Source: Alphaproteobacteria bacterium (lineage in GTDB: Bacteria; Pseudomonadota; Alphaproteobacteria; Kiloniellales; J153). From it: a DNA stretch of 11,793 bases. Shown piece by piece: positions 7,612-11,793 of this stretch (positions within the stretch are counted from its first letter, which is position 1; every line of letters starts with the position of its first letter). The translations under genes were made by a program, and so were the position numbers. The stretch lies in the NCBI GenBank assembly GCA_003693905.1, contig RFLL01000284.1, positions 1-11,793 on the forward strand, given 5' to 3'. The notes beneath the pieces are model-generated. The model worked only from the letters and a program-made list of their open reading frames with translations. It was not told the origin of the DNA and ran no database searches.

Positions 7612-9654
7612 TTATTCGCCTCTTGGATCGTCAAACCCTTCGATCAGGCCCTTGGCCGCCTCGTCGATGACCGAAGGCGGAGAGGTTTCGAACGCGGGCA
7701 TCTCCGCCTCCTGCGTTCGCGCCGGCGCGCGTTCGAGCGCGGCCGCGCAGGGATTGCGGTTGGCAAGCTCCGACTGCAACAGGATGGCCGCCCCGGCAAC
7801 CAGGGGATTGATGACCAATCCGGCGATCTTCGCCGCCCCGAGAGCGGTCCCCAACGCATCGGGCCCGACACCGGGATCGGCCAGCGGTCCGCTGATACGC
7901 ACCGGAACCGCCAAGCTCATCAGGCTGGCATGTTTCGCCTGTGGCGTGAGGCGCAGACTCAACGTCTCGTCGCGCAGATCGACGGTTCCCGTCACGCCCA
8001 CGGTTACCGCCGCGGTGTCGACCAGAGCGGCCTCGAGCGTGATCACGCCATCGCTGACCGGCATATGGGCAATGACGCAGTTGAGGCGCAGATCATTGTC
8101 GCCGGCGCGCCAGCCCGAGACCACGTTGATGAGCCCGGCGCCGGTCGTACGCAGGAGGCGGTTGCGCACCCGTCCGGGGCCGCCGGTGATGGCGATCGTT
8201 CCGTCCAGGGTAGCGGCCATCGCGCGCGGCGAAGCGCCGCGGGCGGACAGGTGGGCGTCGATGTCGATGGCTCCCTTGACCCCCTCGGCAATATCCAGCG
8301 CCGTCACCAGTTCCCCGTAGCCGAACTCGTCTGCGGCAAGTTCAAGCTGCATCGCTGGCGGCGACGCCGCAGCATCGAGGCGCAGGCTGCCTTCGACACG
8401 CCCGCCGGCAAGGCGCGCCGAAAAGCGGGAGATGTCCAGTTGCCCCCTCTTCAGAGTCGCAGCAAGCGCGGTATCATCCAGACTCAGGTGTTCACGAAGG
8501 TGAATGCGCGCGGCCCTGATCTCGATTTCGGCATCGAACAGCTCGAGAAGATCGAACGGCAGCGCAACATCGGGGATGAAGTATCGGGAATCTCCGGTCG
8601 TCGGGGGGGCCGGATCGGCGCGTCCATCGCCCATCGCCACGAACGGGCGAAAGTCGGCCAGATCGAGCCGCGTGGCCGTGAAGGCCCCCGACACCGCGGG
8701 CCGGTCGCCACCGAGGTCCACCGTCGCAGTACCGCCAAGATCGCTGTCGCCGAGCCGCAGGGCCAGGTTGCGAAGCCGGTACCTGTCGGCCTCGTCCTCG
8801 CTCACCTGCACGCTCAGCGCATAAGGGCCGAGCGACGGCAGCGCCCGACCGGCCAGCGGCGACAGGTCGGCCACGGATTCACCGCGCACATCCAGATCGA
8901 CGGCAAGCCCGCGTCCTTGCGCCGGTTTCGCGATTTCGCCCTTGGCGGTGACGGTGGCTCCCGACGCATGCACGCGCAGGTCGAACGGCAAAACGCCGCC
9001 GGCCAGAATCTGATCGCGCGAAGCCAGCGTCCCCTTGGCCACGATGGGGATGCGATCGACGGTCCCGGTCAGGGAAAACCGGATCGGGCTTTGCGGGCTG
9101 TCCGCCGCCGCGTCGAGACGCGCGATCTCCAGCGTGATCTCGCGCCCGGTGGCGCCGTCACGGAACAGCAGCCGGGCATCGCGCATGCGGACCCGGTGAA
9201 ACGACGGGATCGCGGCGACATCCCCGGCCGCCCCGGTATCCGGGGCCTCAGCAAGAACCCAGTTGCCATGCCCGTCGGGCGAGGTTTCAAGCAGGATCGT
9301 CGGCGCATCGAGGATCAGGCGGCGGACCTCGAGTCGGCCGCTCAGCAGAGGCCACGGGCGGACCTCGACCTTGATGCGCCGGACCGACACCATCTCCGGC
9401 CAGGTCCCCCACGAGGCGTTGCCGAAGGTCACGTTTTCGATGGCGATGGCCGGGATCGGGGACAGTTCGAACGTGATCGGCCCGGCGAGCGTCAGCTCGC
9501 GCCCCGTGGCCTTGCGCGCTTCGGCCACCACCACCGCGCGCAAGGCCGCCGGATCCATGGAGCTCAGCACCGCATAGCCCGCCACCGGAACGGCCACGGT
9601 CACGGCGACCAGGGCACCCAGGATCCACCTCGCCCAGCTCAGCACCCTTTTCAT
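7612..9654 (-). CDS. AsmA-family envelope protein
   Basis: This 680-residue protein is anchored in the inner membrane by one N-terminal helix (about 9-31), with the rest in the periplasm. AsmA-like proteins are large beta-rich, bridge-like proteins linked to lipid transport and outer-membrane homeostasis. The N-terminal AsmA domain shows LTLAGPITFELSPIPAIAIENV (55-76), FGNASWG (77-83) and LILDAPTILLE (113-123). The C-terminal AsmA block shows SPRAMAATLDGTIAITGGPG (475-494), GAGLINVVSGW (506-516), DGVITLEAALVDT (535-547) and VPVRISGPLADPGVGPD (583-599). A hydrophobic stretch at 609-626 and a conserved Cys at about 636 (NPCAAAL) are typical of the family end, followed by a charged tail. Its ATG overlaps the HAD stop in ATGA, indicating translational coupling. 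The exact cargo cannot be told from sequence. Confidence 0.93.
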   Translation of the reverse strand: MKRVLSWARWILGALVAVTVAVPVAGYAVLSSMDPAALRAVVVAEARKATGRELTLAGPITFELSPIPAIAIENVTFGNASWGTWPEMVSVRRIKVEVRPWPLLSGRLEVRRLILDAPTILLETSPDGHGNWVLAEAPDTGAAGDVAAIPSFHRVRMRDARLLFRDGATGREITLEIARLDAAADSPQSPIRFSLTGTVDRIPIVAKGTLASRDQILAGGVLPFDLRVHASGATVTAKGEIAKPAQGRGLAVDLDVRGESVADLSPLAGRALPSLGPYALSVQVSEDEADRYRLRNLALRLGDSDLGGTATVDLGGDRPAVSGAFTATRLDLADFRPFVAMGDGRADPAPPTTGDSRYFIPDVALPFDLLELFDAEIEIRAARIHLREHLSLDDTALAATLKRGQLDISRFSARLAGGRVEGSLRLDAAASPPAMQLELAADEFGYGELVTALDIAEGVKGAIDIDAHLSARGASPRAMAATLDGTIAITGGPGRVRNRLLRTTGAGLINVVSGWRAGDNDLRLNCVIAHMPVSDGVITLEAALVDTAAVTVGVTGTVDLRDETLSLRLTPQAKHASLMSLAVPVRISGPLADPGVGPDALGTALGAAKIAGLVINPLVAGAAILLQSELANRNPCAAALERAPARTQEAEMPAFETSPPSVIDEAAKGLIEGFDDPRGE

Positions 9655-10349
9655 CGTCCCGCCGTCGTCCCCAAGGCGGCCAGTGCCGAGGGCAATGCCG
9701 CAAACGTTTCAATCACCGCCCGCGCCCCGCTGGCGCGCAGATCGGCCGGATCGTGATACCCCCAAGCCACGCCCAGAGCCGGGACGCGCGCATTGGCCGC
9801 CATTTCCATGTCATAGGTCGTATCGCCGACGACCACCGTCTCGGATGGCAGCACGCCGATCTCGGCCATCGCGCGGCGGACCATGCCGGGATGGGGCTTG
9901 CCCGGACCGATGTCCGCCGTCTGCAGGGTCACGAAATGGTGCCCGAGCCCATGGTGCTCAAGACTGGCCAGCAAACCGCGGCGCGCCTTGCCGGTGGCAA
10001 TCCCCAGACACACCGCGGGCGAATCGAGCGCCGCCAAGGTTTCGCGCACGCCGGGAAACAGGGGTTCGTGGTAATCGGGTCGGGTGCGCAGTTCCAGAAA
10101 TGCGCTGCGGTAGGCCGCGGCAATGCGCCGGCATACCTCAAGGCGCGAATCGGCATGGATCTCGCTTGGCAACAGGCGCGCGATCGCCTCGTCCAGCGCC
10201 AGCCCGACCACGCGCCGCACCGCCGATGCCGGTGGCGGTGCCAGATCGACGACGGCAAAGCCGGCCGCCATGGCGGCCACGATCGCGCCTTGGCTGTCGA
10301 CCAAAGTGCCGTCGTAGTCGAAGATGATCAGTCGAAACGGATGCTCCAT
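9651..10349 (-). CDS. HAD-superfamily phosphatase (phosphoglycolate phosphatase-like)
   Basis: This 232-residue cytosolic hydrolase of the haloacid dehalogenase superfamily shows all four motifs: motif I DYDGTLVDS (11-19; nucleophile Asp11, acid/base Asp13), motif II ATGK (118-121; Thr119), motif III GKPHP (150-154; Lys151) and motif IV VVGDTTYDMEMA (173-184; Asp176, Asp180). The helical cap lies between motifs I and II (about 20-95). The substrate is not determined; phosphoglycolate, pyrophosphate or other small phosphoesters are all possible. In alphaproteobacteria a HAD gene of this kind is often found beside the ATP12 gene; here the AsmA gene lies between them. The start at 10349 begins six residues before motif I. 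The ribosome binding site is weak, and GAAGGAG lies 19 bases upstream, too far. The stop overlaps the AsmA start by 4 bases. Confidence 0.92.
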   Translation of the reverse strand: MEHPFRLIIFDYDGTLVDSQGAIVAAMAAGFAVVDLAPPPASAVRRVVGLALDEAIARLLPSEIHADSRLEVCRRIAAAYRSAFLELRTRPDYHEPLFPGVRETLAALDSPAVCLGIATGKARRGLLASLEHHGLGHHFVTLQTADIGPGKPHPGMVRRAMAEIGVLPSETVVVGDTTYDMEMAANARVPALGVAWGYHDPADLRASGARAVIETFAALPSALAALGTTAGR

Positions 10350-10393
10350 GCTCGCCCGTCGGGGCCGGCTCCTTCAGACCTGACCGGAAATGG

Positions 10394-11545
10394 TTACCAG
10401 CCGTTTACCCGCGGCCACACCGCGATCACATCATCCGCGGCGGGGCTGCCGCCGTCGATGACGTGGTAGCGATCATACGCCGCAGCGGTAAAGCAGGCGT
10501 GATTGGGCAGCACCCGAACCCGGGTCCCCGGGGCCAGAGATTCGAACGGAACCGGGCCGCCGTCGGGTGCGGCGACGATGCCGTGTTCCTGTGATACACG
10601 TATTACGTGTAATTCCGTATCGAAATTCTCGCATTTGACATCCACCACCAGGCCATAACCGACATCCCGGGGGGATTCGGCGGTGCTGCGGTCCTTAGAC
10701 AGCGCCAGTCCGCCGGCGTCGATGAGGATCTCGCCGCGTTCGCGATGATGGCTGGTGACCGTGGCCAGCACCGAAATCGCGATGTCATCCACGGCGCACG
10801 AGCCGATGGCGGCCTGAAAGACGTCCTGAAACATGTAGACGCCGGGGCGCATCTCGCTCACCCCGTCCAGGGTGCGGGCATGGAGCGCCGTCGGAGTCGA
10901 GCCGACGCTGACCACAGGACACGGCAGACCGGCGCCGCGCAGACGCTCGGCCGCTCTCACCGCCCCGGCGCGTTCGGCCTCGGCCACGGCCACAATATCC
11001 TCGATCCGTCGGCAACCATAGGAATGGCCGGCATGGGTGAGGACACCGGCCAGTGTCGTGCCCGCCGCCGCCGCCAGAATGCGTCCGATCTCGATCAGGG
11101 CCTCGGACTCCGGCGCCACGCCCGCCCGCCCGTCGCCGGTATCGACCTCGATCAGCACCTCGAACGTCTGCCCCAAGGCCGCCGCCCGCTCGCTCACGGC
11201 CCGCGCCACCTCGGCGCTGTCGGTCACCACGCGCACGCGGCCCCCGCGCGCCTGCAAGGCCGCCACCCGGTCGAGCTTGGCCGGCGCGATGCCGACTCCG
11301 TAGGTAATGTCGCGAAAGCCGTGATCGAGGAAATAGTCCGCCTCGCGCAGGGTCGAAACCGTGATCGCCCCGGACTGCCCGGCCGTCGCCAGGCGCGCGA
11401 CGTCGGCCGACTTGGCGGTTTTCATGTGTGGCCGCAAATCGACGCCAAGCGCGCGGGCCCGCGCCGACATGCGCGCGACGTTGGCCTCCAGACGGCGCCG
11501 GTCGAGAATGAGACAGGGGGTCTCCAGATCGTTCAAGGTCATCAT
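10394..11545 (-). CDS. PLP enzyme of the D-threonine aldolase / D-serine dehydratase (DSD1) family
   Basis: This 383-residue, fold-type III, alanine-racemase-like PLP enzyme acts on D-serine, D-threonine or 3-hydroxyaspartate. The N-terminal barrel carries the PLP lysine K42 in PHMKTAKS (39-46). The C-terminal DSD domain carries the metal-binding pair H349 and C351 in PNHACFTA (347-354). HAGHSYG (171-177) and GSTPTA (215-220) are phosphate- and substrate-pocket motifs of the family. Specificity cannot be settled by eye: D-threonine aldolase, eukaryote-type D-serine dehydratase and beta-hydroxyaspartate aldolase (BhcC) share these features. No bhc-cycle partner genes are in view. Two ATGs are adjacent (11545 and 11542), with AAGGA suitably placed for either. 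The HAD gene starts 44 bases downstream. Codons around residues 306-319 are unusually AT-rich; see the palindrome entry. Confidence 0.9.
   Translation of the reverse strand: MMTLNDLETPCLILDRRRLEANVARMSARARALGVDLRPHMKTAKSADVARLATAGQSGAITVSTLREADYFLDHGFRDITYGVGIAPAKLDRVAALQARGGRVRVVTDSAEVARAVSERAAALGQTFEVLIEVDTGDGRAGVAPESEALIEIGRILAAAAGTTLAGVLTHAGHSYGCRRIEDIVAVAEAERAGAVRAAERLRGAGLPCPVVSVGSTPTALHARTLDGVSEMRPGVYMFQDVFQAAIGSCAVDDIAISVLATVTSHHRERGEILIDAGGLALSKDRSTAESPRDVGYGLVVDVKCENFDTELHVIRVSQEHGIVAAPDGGPVPFESLAPGTRVRVLPNHACFTAAAYDRYHVIDGGSPAADDVIAVWPRVNGW
10595..10611. repeat. 17-base perfect palindrome inside the PLP-enzyme gene
   Basis: The arms TACACGTA (10595-10602) and TACGTGTA (10604-10611) are perfectly complementary around a single central base. 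On the coding strand the palindrome lies in the codons for LHVIRV (residues 312-317). These use TTA, GTA, ATA, CGT and GTA and are followed by TCA, codons rare elsewhere in this GC-rich window. It could be an intragenic binding site or a chance or recently acquired sequence. Confidence 0.5.
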
Positions 11546-11601
11546 GGTCCCGTTCCTTGGCCACGGGGGCCCGCATGGGAAGGTGCACGGCGGATGAATG
11601 C

Positions 11602-11793
11602 CTACCTCGTCCGGGTACGCCGACGCCGCGGTGAGGGCCGGGTACCCAGCGGAGAATGACCGAGCCCATCGGCGTACTGCAACAGGGTCTCAGCCACCCG
11701 CTCGGCGCGGACCTCGTCGAAGCCGAGCACCGCAGCCGCAGCCGCCATGTGCGGCGGTGGTGGAGCGCTGACCCGCAGGGTGGTGCCGTCGTC
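11602..11793 (-). CDS. 3' end of an unidentified protein-coding gene, cut by the window edge
   Basis: The minus-strand frame is open from the right edge to a TAG at 11602-11604, giving the last 63 residues of a protein. The early part (DDGTTLRVSAPPPPHMAAAA, then VLGFDEVRAERVAETLLQYA) has a proline run, an alanine run and an amphipathic helix, with GC-rich third positions like its neighbours. The tail ends in a basic Arg/Thr stretch. I do not recognise the family. It lies 56 bases upstream of the PLP-enzyme gene on the same strand and could share its transcript. Confidence is limited because only the C terminus is visible; a chance open frame of this length is possible in such GC-rich DNA. Confidence 0.45.
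   Translation of the reverse strand, partial: DDGTTLRVSAPPPPHMAAAAAVLGFDEVRAERVAETLLQYADGLGHSPLGTRPSPRRRRTRTR

Noticed and set aside
7930..9756. A 608-codon open frame on the plus strand, antisense to the AsmA gene
   Set aside because: It mirrors the AsmA gene; Arg/Gly/His-rich composition without domains indicates a shadow frame.

Overview
The window is about two-thirds G+C and densely packed. Its high third-position G+C and gene families (eukaryote-type NADP isocitrate dehydrogenase, an ATP12-type F1 assembly chaperone, propionyl-CoA carboxylase beta chain, a c'/c556-type four-helix cytochrome) point to an alphaproteobacterium, probably a Rhodospirillales-like one. That placement is inferred from gene content and is not a computed phylogeny. 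Ten complete protein genes and the 3' end of an eleventh can be supported. I see no RNA gene, insertion sequence, CRISPR array, integrase or attachment site. No stretch without a gene exceeds about 225 bases.

Layout. At the left, two exported c-type cytochrome genes lie on the minus strand: a c'/c556-type monoheme cytochrome followed 8 bases later by a diheme cytochrome. They are divergent from a plus-strand LOG-family gene across a 222-base gap holding a two-tier inverted repeat. The plus strand then continues with icd (own promoter candidate and strong ribosome binding site), a periplasmic cyclophilin 15 bases behind it, and a small MscS-type channel. MscS converges on a long minus-strand run that occupies the right half. 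In transcription order the run is: an unidentified partial gene at the right edge, a DSD1/D-threonine-aldolase-fold PLP enzyme, a HAD phosphatase, an AsmA-family protein (ATGA overlap with the HAD gene), an ATP12 chaperone (GTG start) and pccB.

How the genes relate. Most are core metabolism and envelope housekeeping: TCA cycle (icd), propionyl-CoA catabolism (pccB), F1 ATPase assembly (ATP12), phosphatase housekeeping (HAD), envelope maintenance (AsmA, MscS, cyclophilin) and periplasmic electron transfer (cytochromes). The run on the right could be one transcript from tight spacing alone, but its functions are mixed. I find no evidence for a novel defence, mobile or biosynthetic system.

The points most worth a second look are the two-tier dyad upstream of the LOG gene, a 17-base perfect palindrome in an AT-rich, rare-codon island inside the PLP-enzyme gene, and a Met at the distal-ligand position of the c'-family cytochrome, which suggests a six-coordinate c556-type protein and not a gas-binding c'.
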